DNA of 64,000 nucleotides from Streptomyces sp. B3I8 (GTDB lineage: Bacteria; Actinomycetota; Actinomycetes; Streptomycetales; Streptomycetaceae). The stretch spans positions 4,415,501 to 4,479,500 of the forward strand of contig NZ_JAUSYN010000002.1 in the NCBI RefSeq assembly GCF_030816915.1, read 5' to 3'. The translations under genes and the position numbers were made by a program. The notes under the pieces were generated by a model. It was not told the origin of the DNA. It saw only the letters and a list, made by a program, of their open reading frames with translations, and did not search any database. Shown here piece by piece: positions 51,624-60,356 of the stretch. Numbering within the stretch: the first letter of the stretch is position 1; each line of letters opens with the position of its first letter.

Positions 51624-51877
51624 AGCTGGCCTTCACGGCGCAAGGGTGGGACGACTACGTTCACTGGCAGACCGCAGACCGCAAGGTCCTCAAGCGGCTG
51701 AACCGGCTCATCGACGACGTGGTGCGTGACCCGTACGAGGGCATCGGCAAACCCGAGCCGCTCAAGCATGCGCTGACCGGCGCCTGGTCGCGCCGGATCA
51801 CCGACGAGCACCGGTTGGTGTACCTGCCCCTGGAGAACGAGGTGATCGTCCTCCAGGCCCGCTACCACTACACGTGA
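51620..51877 (+). CDS. yoeB: YoeB-family mRNA interferase toxin
   Basis: 85 residues from GTG 51620, overlapping the antitoxin stop. It aligns without gaps to E. coli YoeB numbering: catalytic Glu46 (K-P-E), Arg65 (E-H-R-L), His83 and Tyr84 (R-Y-H-Y-T at the C-terminus) are all present. The protein cuts mRNA on the ribosome when the antitoxin is degraded. All catalytic residues being intact suggests a functional toxin. Followed by a bidirectional terminator. Confidence 0.94.
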   Translation: MKLAFTAQGWDDYVHWQTADRKVLKRLNRLIDDVVRDPYEGIGKPEPLKHALTGAWSRRITDEHRLVYLPLENEVIVLQARYHYT

Positions 51878-51886
51878 ACTCTCGGA

Positions 51887-51924
51887 GCCAGGTGGGTGGA
51901 GGCGCGCGCCCCCACCCACCTGGC
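51887..51924 (+). terminator. Terminator between toxin and chitinase genes
   Basis: A perfect 13-bp stem, 51887-51899 paired with 51912-51924, loop 12 nt, between convergent stops (51877 and 51934). Confidence 0.85.
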
Positions 51925-51933
51925 ACCGTCGCC

Positions 51934-53652
51934 CTACGGCAGCCCGTGCACGTGCGGGCCCACCGTGTTGATCCAGCCGTTGCCCGCCGTCGCGTCCCAG
52001 TTCGTGGACCACGTCATCGCGCCCCGCAGGGCCGGGTACGTCTTCGACGGCTTGAACGAGCCGCAGTTCGTGCCCTTCGCCAGGCAGTCCAGGGCGTTGT
52101 CCACCACCGAGGGGGACACATAGCCACTGCCCGCGGCGCGGGTGGACGCGGGGACGCCGAGGCCGACCTGGTTGGGCGAGAGGCCGTTCTCCAGCTGGAT
52201 GCAGGCCAGCGCGGTCAGGAAGTCCACCGAGCCCTGCGCGTACACCTTGCCGTCGCAGCCCAGCATCGTGCCGCTGTTGTAGAACTGGGTGTTGACGACC
52301 GTCAGGATGTCCTTGATGTTCAGCGCGGTCTGGAAGTAACCGGCCGACGTGGACTGCATGTCGATCGTCTGCGGTGCCATCGTGATGATCAGCGACGACC
52401 CCGCCTGCTGCGACAGCGACCGCAGTGCCTGCGTCATGTACGTGGCGTTGATGCCGTTCTCCAGGTCGATGTCGACGCCGTCGAAGCCATACGTCCGCAT
52501 GAGGGAGTACACGGAGTTGGCGAAGTTCGCCGCCGACGTCGGGTCGCTCACCGAGACCGTGCCGTTCTGGCCGCCGACCGAGATCACGACCTTCTTGCCG
52601 GCCGCGTGCTTCGCCGCGATGTCCGCCTTGAACTGGTCGACGGTGTAGCCGTTCAGGCCGGCCGAGTCCAGGGTGAAGGAGACGGCGCCCGGAGTGGTCG
52701 TCGCGTCGGCGAAGGCGACGGCGACGATGTCGTACTGCGAGGGCACGTCGGACAGTCTCTGCACCTGTGCGCCGTTGTTGAAGTTCTGCCAGTAGCCGGT
52801 CACGGCGTGGCCTGGCAGGGCACCGCCGTGGTCACCGCCGTCCGACGCGGACGTCGTCGCCGACACCGTCGCGGACTTCGCCGACTCGCCCGCCGCGTTG
52901 GTCGCCGTCACCTGGAAGTTGTACGAGGTGGTGGCCGCGAGACCCGTCACCGTCGCCGAGGTGCCCGACGCCGAGAGCACCTTCGTGCCGCCGCGGTAGA
53001 CGTTGTAGCCGGTCGCGTCGGACACCGGGTTCCAGGCGAGGGAGACGGAGGAGGCCGTCGTGCCCGAGACCTTCAGGCCGGCGGGGGCCGAGGGGACCGT
53101 AGGGGTGTCCGTGCCGCCGCCCCCGTCGGGGCCGAACACCGACACGTCGTCCGCGTAGTACGCCGCCTGCCCGTACCAGCCGTGCAGGTACACCGTCACG
53201 GAGGTGGTGGCGGAGCCCGTGGTGAAGCGGGTGCTGAGCTGCTTCCAGGACGAGGTGTCCGGGGTCCAGGTGGACACGTCGGTCGTGCCGGTGCCGGTCG
53301 CCCCGAGGTAGGCGTAGCCACCCTGCACCCACGCGCTCAGCGTGTAGGTGGAGTTGGGTTTCACGGCGGCCGTCTGGGTGCACTGGGCGTTGTCCTGGCC
53401 GGCCGGGGTCGCCTTCAGCGCGGAGGCGCCGCCGTGCACGGGGGAGGACACCGTCGTCCCGCTGCCGGCCGAACAGGTCCAGTTGCCCAGGCCCGCCTCG
53501 AAGCCGGCGTTCTTCGTGTTGTTGACGTCCGCCGCCGAGGCCTGGCCCGCGCCCGCCAGGGCGAGGGCGAGCGCGGCGGCGACGGTTCCGGCGAGGCGCC
53601 GGACGTGGCGTGTGCGGGGTCTGGTCCCGAGTGGGGCTGAGAGGCGGTGCAC
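51934..53652 (-). CDS. Secreted GH18 chitinase with CBM and fibronectin III domain
   Basis: 572 residues from GTG 53652 after GGAGG. Signal peptide at about 1-43 (R-R-L-A-G-T-V-A-A-A-L-A-L-A-L-A, cut after A-S-A). A carbohydrate-binding beta-sandwich (about 44-180, N-A-G-F-E-A-G-L-G-N-W) and a short Gly/Pro linker follow, then one FnIII domain (about 190-280) and a GH18 catalytic domain (about 295-572). The catalytic D-x-x-D-x-D-x-E motif reads D-G-V-D-I-D-L-E with acid Glu398. It hydrolyses chitin outside the cell to chito-oligosaccharides. The promoter carries a DasR-box-like operator. Confidence 0.95.
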   Translation of the reverse strand: MHRLSAPLGTRPRTRHVRRLAGTVAAALALALAGAGQASAADVNNTKNAGFEAGLGNWTCSAGSGTTVSSPVHGGASALKATPAGQDNAQCTQTAAVKPNSTYTLSAWVQGGYAYLGATGTGTTDVSTWTPDTSSWKQLSTRFTTGSATTSVTVYLHGWYGQAAYYADDVSVFGPDGGGGTDTPTVPSAPAGLKVSGTTASSVSLAWNPVSDATGYNVYRGGTKVLSASGTSATVTGLAATTSYNFQVTATNAAGESAKSATVSATTSASDGGDHGGALPGHAVTGYWQNFNNGAQVQRLSDVPSQYDIVAVAFADATTTPGAVSFTLDSAGLNGYTVDQFKADIAAKHAAGKKVVISVGGQNGTVSVSDPTSAANFANSVYSLMRTYGFDGVDIDLENGINATYMTQALRSLSQQAGSSLIITMAPQTIDMQSTSAGYFQTALNIKDILTVVNTQFYNSGTMLGCDGKVYAQGSVDFLTALACIQLENGLSPNQVGLGVPASTRAAGSGYVSPSVVDNALDCLAKGTNCGSFKPSKTYPALRGAMTWSTNWDATAGNGWINTVGPHVHGLP

Positions 53653-53679
53653 TGGGGCCTCCGGTGTGGGGAGTCGGGT

Positions 53680-53757
53680 CGATCGGGGAGATTCCGAAGA
53701 TCGGGGAGATCGGAGATCCCGAAGATCCCGAAGATCGGGTAGATCAGGGAGATCGGG
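53680..53757. repeat. Degenerate 8-10-bp repeats in the chitinase leader
   Basis: GATCGGGGA, GATCCCGAA and GATCAGGGA variants recur about eight times in the untranslated leader of the chitinase gene (for example at 53680, 53699, 53714, 53724, 53733, 53742, 53751). On the minus strand they read TCCCCGATC/TTCGGGATC. Confidence 0.65.
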
Positions 53758-53789
53758 GGGTGAAGACGGTGGCCACCGTTGTGTGTTCA

Positions 53790-53817
53790 ACATGGTCCAG
53801 ACCAATCGGGCTGTCAA
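53790..53817 (-). promoter_or_regulatory. Chitinase promoter with dre/direct-repeat operator
   Basis: On the minus strand: TTGACA (53812-53817), a spacer of about 17 bp, and CATGTT as -10. The spacer contains TTGGTCTGGACCAT (53792-53805), which closely matches the Streptomyces DasR box (ACTGGTCTAGACCACT type) and the 12-bp chitinase operator TGGTCTAGACCA. Predicts repression by DasR (lifted by GlcN-6-P) or chitobiose-responsive control. Confidence 0.7.
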
Positions 53818-54087
53818 GAGCCTGACAACCCCTCGCCTGTGGGGGAGTGGCCTCCCGAGAGCTCAACAGCCGCCCGCGCACGCTCAGTTGGCACCCGGCC
53901 ACCGCGCCCCGTCTCACGCTGTGTTGATCACGTACCGACCTTCGGTGAGATGATCTTCAAGTTTGTGTGTTGAGCGGCGCACGCCGTGGATATGGTGCTG
54001 ATGCAAGAGGACGTGCGAGAGGGACGTCACAGGGGTGATCCGAGGCGGGGGCGACCGTCCGCCGCGAACAACGGGGTGGTGTACAGC
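53818..54087. other. Gene-free interval before the Tad locus
   Basis: 270 bp. An AT-rich segment at 53925-53975 and TTGAGC (53970-53975) with TATGGT (53991-53996) may form the Tad-locus promoter, though the 15-bp spacing is short. In-frame ATG/GTG codons at 53986-54001 are possible earlier starts of the next gene. Confidence 0.35.
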
Positions 54088-55008
54088 GTGCCGACCGCGA
54101 TAGCCGTCACCAGTCCCGGTCTGGCGCTTCCGCCGCTCGACCGGGGGACCCCGCCCGCGGTCGTCCAGCCGGGTCCCACTCTCGAACAGTCCGTCGTGGC
54201 CCTGCACACGCTCGTCGAGCAGCACGGCTACGTCATCGCCCTGTACCCCGCCGACTCCGGCGCCGGCGCCCCGGACCCGGCCGTCCAGCGGCTGCGCACC
54301 GCGCGCTCCGTGCTGGAGACCGACCGGGTCGCGCTGCTCCCCGTCGACCTTCCGCCGCTCGGACTCGCCCTGCTCGCCCAGCAGTTGCGGCAGCTCTCGG
54401 TGTGCGACTTCAGCCCCGGCGTGCTCGCCTGCGCCGCCCGGCTGCTCGCCCACTACATCTACGCCGGCGCCCTGCTCGGCTCCGTCGCCCGGCTCGACCG
54501 GCTGCCCGTCACGCTCACCGCGCACGCCAAGTCCTGGGTGCCCGGCGCCCAGTTCGCCGTCCTGGCCACCCCGCGCCCCCGGCTCGTCCGCACCGGCCAG
54601 GAGGAGTTACCCGGCCCGGAGTTCGGCACCCGGATGCTCGTCGCCGCCGGACAGCCGCCCTCCGACTGGGTCACCGCCACGCTCGCCCCCACGTGGCGCG
54701 TGCAGGGCGTGGCGACGGTGCCGCTGCCCGAACCGTCCGGCACCTGGTGGGGCACGACCCGGCTCGTCGAGTTCGCCGCCGGACTGCACGACGTCTCCGT
54801 GCTCTACCAACTCGTCTCCTCCGTACGCCGTGAGCTGTGCCGCTGGTGCGGACTCGAACTCATCGGCGACCGCTGCGGGTTCTGCGCGGCGCCCCTCACC
54901 GCGCCGCCCCCGCAGCCACCGGCGCCACCGCAGCCACCACCGCCCCGACTCGCCCCGGCCCGGGCCCACGCCGGCGCCGTACGGGCCCTGCCACCGGGCA
55001 TGACCTAG
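54088..55008 (+). CDS. Hypothetical protein with C-terminal zinc ribbon, first gene of Tad locus
   Basis: 306 residues from GTG 54088 (GGGGTGG ribosome site); an upstream start at 53986 would add 34 basic residues. The N-terminal half is Leu/Ala-rich: L-E-Q-S-V-V-A-L-H-T-L-V-E-Q-H-G-Y-V-I-A-L-Y-P-A-D. Middle: F-G-T-R-M-L-V-A-A-G-Q-P-P-S-D-W-V. The C-terminus has C-R-W-C-G and C-G-F-C (a zinc ribbon), then a Pro-rich tail. Unknown function; its position at the head of the Tad genes is suggestive of a locus-specific factor. Confidence 0.7.
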   Translation: MPTAIAVTSPGLALPPLDRGTPPAVVQPGPTLEQSVVALHTLVEQHGYVIALYPADSGAGAPDPAVQRLRTARSVLETDRVALLPVDLPPLGLALLAQQLRQLSVCDFSPGVLACAARLLAHYIYAGALLGSVARLDRLPVTLTAHAKSWVPGAQFAVLATPRPRLVRTGQEELPGPEFGTRMLVAAGQPPSDWVTATLAPTWRVQGVATVPLPEPSGTWWGTTRLVEFAAGLHDVSVLYQLVSSVRRELCRWCGLELIGDRCGFCAAPLTAPPPQPPAPPQPPPPRLAPARAHAGAVRALPPGMT

Positions 55009-55152
55009 TCACCGCCGGCCCCGCCCCGCCACCGTCGCCCCGCCCGGAAGGGCACCCGCCTCGAAAGGCCCCCGCCCCGAACGCACCCGTAAGGCTCCCG
55101 CACCACCCCGCACGGAACCGTCGTCCCCGCCCCGATCGAGGTTGCCCGAGTC

Positions 55153-55866
55153 ATGAACTCCCGCCAGCGCCGCGGCGTCATCCTGCTGGTCCTCTCGGCC
55201 CTGTGCGCCCTCGGCGCCTTCGCCGGGGTGCTGTCGGTGATCCGCGACGTGAACTCCAAGGTCGGCCCCGAGGTGACCGCGTACCGGCTCAAGGACGACA
55301 TCGCTCCCTACAAAGAACTCACCGCCGGCCAGTTCCAGCGCGTCTCGATGCCGGAGCGCTGGCTGCCGAAGACCGCCGTCATCGACCTCGCCCGGATCCG
55401 CGGCAAGATCGCCGTCACCCGGCTGGAGAAGGGCTCGCTGTTGCAGAGCGACATGATCGTCGCCCGGCCCGCCCTCGGACCGGGGCAGCAGGAGATCGCC
55501 ATCATGATCGACGCGGCCACCGGCGTCGCGGGCAAGATCGACCCCGGCTCCCGGGTCAACATCTACGCCACCTTCAAGGCCGAGAACGACAAGGGCAGGG
55601 ACCAGTCCAAGGTCATCGTCGAGAACGCCCGCGTCCTGGACGTCGGGAAGATCACCGCGCTGGACCCCGACCAGAGCAGCGACGAACGCCGGCGCAGCGC
55701 CACCCAGGCCGTCCCCATCACCTTCGCGCTCGACACCGCCGACGCCCAACGCCTCGCCTACGCCGAGTCGTTCGCGGAGCACGTACGGCTCGCCCTGGTC
55801 GCGGGCGGTTCCCGGCAGCAGGTCCCGCCGGGCGACCGCACGTACACCCTCGACGAGGACAAGTAG
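55153..55866 (+). CDS. cpaB: CpaB/RcpC-type Flp pilus assembly protein
   Basis: 237 residues from ATG 55153. One N-terminal transmembrane helix (about 9-30), then a SAF domain (about 42-105: Y-K-E-L-T-A-G-Q-F-Q-R-V, G-K-I-A-V-T-R-L-E-K-G-S-L-L) and an RcpC-like beta domain with A-T-G-V-A-G-K-I-D-P-G-S-R-V-N-I-Y-A-T-F. This places it as the periplasm-facing Tad component. In Gram-positive Tad systems its role is less clear because there is no outer membrane. Followed 10 bp later by tadZ. Confidence 0.88.
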   Translation: MNSRQRRGVILLVLSALCALGAFAGVLSVIRDVNSKVGPEVTAYRLKDDIAPYKELTAGQFQRVSMPERWLPKTAVIDLARIRGKIAVTRLEKGSLLQSDMIVARPALGPGQQEIAIMIDAATGVAGKIDPGSRVNIYATFKAENDKGRDQSKVIVENARVLDVGKITALDPDQSSDERRRSATQAVPITFALDTADAQRLAYAESFAEHVRLALVAGGSRQQVPPGDRTYTLDEDK

Positions 55867-55876
55867 GAGGCCGCGC

Positions 55877-57031
55877 ATGACCATCCGCATCCTCCCGGCC
55901 GTGGGCGACGCCGACGCGGCGCGCGGTCTGACCACCCTGCTCAGCCAGCTCGCCGACGCCGAACCCGCCCCGCCCGTCCCCGACTCCACCGCCCTCCTCG
56001 ACACCCTCGCCCGGCTTGCCGCCGAGTCGCTCGACGAACTGCCCGAGGTCGTCCTCGTCCACGAGCGGATCGGCCCCGTCCCCGCCCTCGAACTCATCCG
56101 CGACCTGGTGCTGCGCTTCCCGGCCGTCGGCGTCGTCCTCATCACCTCCGACGCCGGCGCCGCCGTCCTCACCGCCGCGATGGACTCCGGCGCCCGGGGC
56201 ATCATCGGCCTGCCGCTCGGCTACGACGCGCTGGCCGAACGCGTCCAGGCCGCCGCGAGCTGGTCCGCCGGGATGCGCCGCCACCTCGGCAGCAACACCC
56301 CCGAGCTGTACGCCGGTTCCGGCGGCACGCTCATCACCGTCACCGGGGCCAAGGGCGGCGTCGGCGCCACCGTCACCGCCGTCCAGCTCGCCCTCGCCGC
56401 CCGCGCCTCGGGCCGTACGGTGGCGCTGGCCGACCTCGACCTGCAGTCCGGGGACGTCGCCTCCTACCTCGACGTGCAGTTCCGCCGCTCCGTCGCCGAT
56501 CTCGCCGCCATCACCGACATCAACCCCCGGGTCCTGCAGGACGCCGTCTACGCCCACGACAGCGGGGTGTCGCTGCTGCTCGCGCCCGCCGAGGGGGAGC
56601 GCGGCGAGGAGGTCACCGACCGGGTCGCCCGCCAGGTGCTCGGCGCGCTGCGCTCCCGGCACGACGTGGTGATCGTCGACTGCGGCTCCCAGATGACCGC
56701 CGCCACCGCCGCCGCCGTCGAACTCGCCGACCAGGCCCTGCTGCTCGTCACCCCGGACGTGGTCGCCGTCCGTGCCGCCAAGCGCATGGTGCGGATGTGG
56801 GACCGGCTGCAGATCCGCAAGGCCGAGGAGACCCTCACCGTCGTCAACCGGCACTCGCGCGGCACGGAGATCCAGCCCGGCATCGTGGAACGCGTCACCG
56901 GCACGCGGGTCGCGCGCGCCACCGTGCCCGCCGCCTTCAAGGAACTGCAGTCCGTCGTGGACGCCGGCCGCCTCCAGGACCTCGACACCCGCTCCACCGT
57001 CAAACAGGCCCTGTGGGCGCTGGGCGGGTGA
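55877..57031 (+). CDS. tadZ: TadZ/CpaE-like localisation ATPase
   Basis: 384 residues from ATG 55877, with GGAGG in the preceding gap. A receiver-like N-terminal domain (about 1-135, with P-E-V-V-L-V-H-E and T-S-D-A-G-A-A-V) precedes a MinD/ParA-type domain. The deviant Walker A is T-G-A-K159-G-G-V-G-A-T, keeping the signature Lys but lacking the second Lys, as is frequent in TadZ. It ends with an L-D-T-R-S-T-V-K-Q-A-L motif. TadZ positions the Tad machine at the membrane. Confidence 0.88.
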   Translation: MTIRILPAVGDADAARGLTTLLSQLADAEPAPPVPDSTALLDTLARLAAESLDELPEVVLVHERIGPVPALELIRDLVLRFPAVGVVLITSDAGAAVLTAAMDSGARGIIGLPLGYDALAERVQAAASWSAGMRRHLGSNTPELYAGSGGTLITVTGAKGGVGATVTAVQLALAARASGRTVALADLDLQSGDVASYLDVQFRRSVADLAAITDINPRVLQDAVYAHDSGVSLLLAPAEGERGEEVTDRVARQVLGALRSRHDVVIVDCGSQMTAATAAAVELADQALLLVTPDVVAVRAAKRMVRMWDRLQIRKAEETLTVVNRHSRGTEIQPGIVERVTGTRVARATVPAAFKELQSVVDAGRLQDLDTRSTVKQALWALGG

Positions 57032-57047
57032 ACTCGGCCTGGTCGCC

Positions 57048-57503
57048 GTGGCCGAGGGCGGCGGCGGGCGGCGACGCCGGACCACCTCCGACCGGGGCGC
57101 CCTCTCGCTGCGCCGCCGCGCCTCCTCCGACCGGGGCGCGGTCACCCTCGAATTCGCCGGCATGTTCCCGATCGTCCTGGTCGTCATGGCGATCCTGTGG
57201 GAGTGCGTGCTCTACGGCTACACGTACTCCCTGGCCGGCAACGCCGCCGACGAGGCGGCCCGCGCGGCGACGGCCGCCTACGCGGTGCGCGGCGACTACA
57301 CCGGTGCCTGCCAGTCGGCGGGCGCGGAGCACCTGCCGGACTCCTGGCAGGGCGCCGACATCGAGTGCAGCCCCGCCGGCCCCCTGATGCGCGCGACCGT
57401 CCACGCCGACGTACCGCTGTTCTTCCCCGGCGTCGACCTCGGCTGGAGCGTCGACGGCACGGCGGGAGCGGCGCTGGAAGGGCCGGAGGGGAGCGACGGA
57501 TGA
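57048..57503 (+). CDS. TadE-like pseudopilin 1
   Basis: 151 residues; GTG 57048 is the most upstream plausible start (no good ribosome site). An Arg-rich N-terminus leads to the TadE signature D-R-G-A-V-T-L-E-F-A-G-M-F-P-I-V-L-V-V-M-A-I-L-W (Glu at position +5 of the helix), followed by a globular domain with paired Cys (T-G-A-C-Q, D-I-E-C-S). A minor pilin or assembly protein of the Flp pilus, inserted by its single helix. Its stop overlaps the next start (ATGA). Confidence 0.8.
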   Translation: MAEGGGGRRRRTTSDRGALSLRRRASSDRGAVTLEFAGMFPIVLVVMAILWECVLYGYTYSLAGNAADEAARAATAAYAVRGDYTGACQSAGAEHLPDSWQGADIECSPAGPLMRATVHADVPLFFPGVDLGWSVDGTAGAALEGPEGSDG

Positions 57504-57931
57504 CGACACGCACGCTGCCCGTACGCCCCGCACGGGCACGTCCCGAACGAGGTGCGAACGGCCGGAATGCGAACCGCCGTGGACACCTCCGGAACAGGAG
57601 CGACGCCGGCGTCTCCATGATCGAGTTCGCCGGCTACCTCCCCGTCCTCCTCGTCATCGGCCTGGCCGCCATCCAGCTCGGCCTCATCGGCTACGGCGTC
57701 AACCAGGCGGGCACGGCAGCCCGCGCCGCCGCCCGCGTCGCCTCCCAGCAGGGCGGCGACGGCACCGGAGCGGGCATCGCCGCCGTCAGCGGCTGGCTCG
57801 ACCCCGCCCCCTCCGTACAGCGCGGCGCCGACACGACCACCGCCTCGGTCACCGTCCACGTGCCCGCCGTCATCCCGCTCTTCGACGACTTCGACCTCAC
57901 CCGCACCGCCACCATGCCCACCGACGACTGA
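57500..57931 (+). CDS. TadE-like pseudopilin 2
   Basis: 143 residues from ATG 57500 (ATGA overlap). Basic N-terminus, then D-A-G-V-S-M-I-E-F-A-G-Y-L-P-V-L-L-V-I-G-L-A-A-I-Q-L-G-L, the TadE helix with the conserved Glu, then R-A-A-A-R-V-A-S and a beta-rich tail with V-T-V-H-V-P-A-V-I-P-L-F. Probably forms a minor-pilin pair with the preceding protein. Coupled translation suggests equal amounts. Confidence 0.85.
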   Translation: MTTRTLPVRPARARPERGANGRNANRRGHLRNRSDAGVSMIEFAGYLPVLLVIGLAAIQLGLIGYGVNQAGTAARAAARVASQQGGDGTGAGIAAVSGWLDPAPSVQRGADTTTASVTVHVPAVIPLFDDFDLTRTATMPTDD

Positions 57932-57989
57932 GCCCGCCCGCCCTCACCGCCACCGCCTCGTCACCGTCATCAGAGAGGAGCTGACCCCC

Positions 57990-59330
57990 ATGAGCCTCCG
58001 CTCCCGCATCGCCGCCCCCGACGACGGCAGGACCGCCCGCGAGGACGGCCACCTCGTCGCCGTCTACCGCGCCAAGCTCCTCGAGGAGATCGACCTCGCG
58101 GAGATGTCCGGGCTCGCCGCCGCCGAACGCCGCACCCGCCTCGAACGCGTACTCGGCCACCTCATCAGCCGTGAGGGCCCGGTCCTCTCCTCCGCCGAAC
58201 GCTCCCAGCTCATCCGCCGCGTCGTCGACGAGGCACTCGGCCTCGGCGTCCTCGAACCGCTGCTCGCCGACGCGTCCATCACCGAGATCATGGTCAACGG
58301 CCCCGACTCGATCTTCGTCGAACGGGCCGGCCGCGTCGAACAGCTCCCGCTCCGCTTCGCCTCCGCCGAGCAGCTCATGCAGACGATCGAACGCATCGTC
58401 TCCACCGTCAACCGCCGCGTCGACGAGTCCACACCCATGGTCGACGCCCGCCTGCCCACCGGCGAGCGCGTCAACGTCGTCATCCCGCCGCTCTCCCTGA
58501 CCGGCCCCACCCTCACCATCCGCCGCTTCCCCCGCGCGTACACGCTTCCCGAACTGATCGGCCTCGGCTCGCTCGACGAGCAGATGCTGATGCTGCTCGC
58601 CGCGTTCGTCCGCGCCCGCTTCAACATCATCGTCAGCGGCGGCACGGGCACCGGGAAGACGACCCTGCTCAACGCCCTCTCCGAGCTGATCCCCGACCGC
58701 GAGCGCATCATCACCATCGAGGACTCCGCCGAACTCCAGCTCCAGCAGGAGCACGTGATCCGCCTGGAGTCCCGGCCGCCCAACGTCGAGGGCAAGGGCC
58801 GCATCACCATCCGCGACCTCGTCCGCAACTCGCTGCGCATGCGCCCCGACCGCATCATCGTCGGCGAGGTCCGCGGCGGCGAGACCCTCGACATGCTCCA
58901 GGCGATGTCCACCGGCCACGACGGTTCGCTCGCCACCGTCCACGCCAACTCCGCCGAGGACGCGCTGATGCGGCTCCAGACCCTCGGCTCCATGTCCGAG
59001 GTGATGATCCCCTTCGAGGCGCTCAAGGACCAGATCAACTCCGCGGTGGACGTCGTCGTCCAGCTCGCCCGGCACGCCGACGGCTCCCGCAAGATCGTCG
59101 AGATCGCCCTCGTCGTCAGCCACGGCCGCGAACAGTTCCGCATCGCCACGGTCTCCCGCTTCGCCGCCGCCCCCCTCACCGGGGACCGCGTCGTCCGCGG
59201 CCGCTACGAACACCTGCCGCTGCCCCGGTCGGCCGCCGAGAAGCTGTACGTCGCGGGCGAGCCGCTGCCCCCGGCGTACGGGGTCGCGGACGCGCTCGAC
59301 GTACGCAACATCAGGCAGGCCCTCGGATGA
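57990..59330 (+). CDS. tadA: TadA/CpaF-type secretion ATPase
   Basis: 446 residues from ATG 57990 after GAGAGGAG. T4SS/Tad-type VirB11-like motor. N-terminal domain with I-T-E-I-M-V-N-G-P-D-S-I-F-V-E; Walker A G-G-T-G-T-G-K223-T-T-L-L; Asp box I-E-D-S-A-E-L-Q; Walker B R-I-I-V-G-E-V-R-G-G-E; His box G-H-D-G-S-L-A-T-V-H-A-N. It powers pilin assembly at the inner face of the membrane. Hexamer by family. Strongest landmark of the locus. Confidence 0.96.
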   Translation: MSLRSRIAAPDDGRTAREDGHLVAVYRAKLLEEIDLAEMSGLAAAERRTRLERVLGHLISREGPVLSSAERSQLIRRVVDEALGLGVLEPLLADASITEIMVNGPDSIFVERAGRVEQLPLRFASAEQLMQTIERIVSTVNRRVDESTPMVDARLPTGERVNVVIPPLSLTGPTLTIRRFPRAYTLPELIGLGSLDEQMLMLLAAFVRARFNIIVSGGTGTGKTTLLNALSELIPDRERIITIEDSAELQLQQEHVIRLESRPPNVEGKGRITIRDLVRNSLRMRPDRIIVGEVRGGETLDMLQAMSTGHDGSLATVHANSAEDALMRLQTLGSMSEVMIPFEALKDQINSAVDVVVQLARHADGSRKIVEIALVVSHGREQFRIATVSRFAAAPLTGDRVVRGRYEHLPLPRSAAEKLYVAGEPLPPAYGVADALDVRNIRQALG

Positions 59331-59388
59331 CCACCGCCGCGCCCCCGCGCCCGTCCCCGCCCTCGTCCCCGTCCCGGAGGTGCCGGCC

Positions 59389-60336
59389 ATGAACAACCAG
59401 GCGCTCCTCGCCCTCGGCGCCACCGTCCTCGGCGGCACGCTCGCCGTCGCCGGCGTCCACGCCTACGCCTCCGGGCGCGACCGGCGCCGGGCCCTGGAGG
59501 ACCGGCTCGCCGGCCCCGGCACGGGCCCGCCGCGGGCCGCCTCCGGCCGGGTGCGCCACTTCACCGGCGTCGACCGACGGGTACGCCGCACCCGCCTCGG
59601 CCGCGCCGTCCACCTGCGGCTGACCACCACCGGCCTGGACCTCACGGCCGGCGAGTTCCTCACCTACGTGACCTTCGTCGTCGTCGCCCTCTGGCTGATC
59701 GCGGCCGCCGCCCTGGCGCCCTTCTTCGGCCCCATCGCCGCCCTGATCGGCGTGTGGAGCGCGGTCGTCTTCCTCAACTGGCAGCGCCAGAAACGCATCG
59801 AGGCGTTCATCAACCAGCTCCCCGACGTCGCCCGCCTCCTCGCCAACGCCACCGCCGCCGGACTCGCCCTGCGTACCGCGCTCGCCATGGCCGCCGAGGA
59901 GCTGGAGGCCCCGGCGGGCGAGGAACTGGCCAGGGTCGCCGACCAGTTGAGCCTGGGCCGCTCGGTCGACGACGCCCTGGACGAACTCGCCGAACGGCTG
60001 CCCTCGCGCGAGCTGATCGTCCTCGTCACCACCCTCGTCCTGTCCAACAAGGCGGGCGGCTCCGTCGTCAGCTCGCTGCGCAACCTCACCCAGACCCTGG
60101 AGGACCGCAAGGAGACCCGCCGCGAGGTGCGCACCATGCTCTCCGAGGTCAACGCCACCGCCTTCACCGTCCCCATGCTGGGTCTCGGTTCCCTCGTCCT
60201 GGTGAACTCCTCCGACGACGGCGCCCTCGCCCGGGTCACCGGCTCCCCGATCGGCCAGGCCCTGGTGCTGATCTCCCTCGCCCTCTACACCGTCGGCTTC
60301 TTCGTCATCCGCCGCCTCGGCCGGATCGAAGTCTGA
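59389..60336 (+). CDS. tadB: TadB-type inner-membrane platform protein
   Basis: 315 residues; ATG 59389 is preferred over GTG 59380 because GGAGG lies 7 bp before it. An N-terminal helix, then two helices (E-F-L-T-Y-V-T-F-V-V-V-A-L-W-L) and a cytosolic T2SSF domain (about 145-275): Q-L-P-D-V-A-R-L-L-A-N-A-T-A-A-G-L-A-L-R-T-A-L and S-N-K-A-G-G-S-V-V-S-S-L-R-N-L. A final C-terminal helix. It forms the platform with TadC. Confidence 0.9.
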   Translation: MNNQALLALGATVLGGTLAVAGVHAYASGRDRRRALEDRLAGPGTGPPRAASGRVRHFTGVDRRVRRTRLGRAVHLRLTTTGLDLTAGEFLTYVTFVVVALWLIAAAALAPFFGPIAALIGVWSAVVFLNWQRQKRIEAFINQLPDVARLLANATAAGLALRTALAMAAEELEAPAGEELARVADQLSLGRSVDDALDELAERLPSRELIVLVTTLVLSNKAGGSVVSSLRNLTQTLEDRKETRREVRTMLSEVNATAFTVPMLGLGSLVLVNSSDDGALARVTGSPIGQALVLISLALYTVGFFVIRRLGRIEV

Positions 60337-60356
60337 GGGAAGGGACCGAACAGGCC

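Noticed and set aside
57897..59438. 513-codon minus-strand frame across tadA
   Set aside because: Shadow of the TadA gene; composition is Asp/Gly/Val-rich without motifs.
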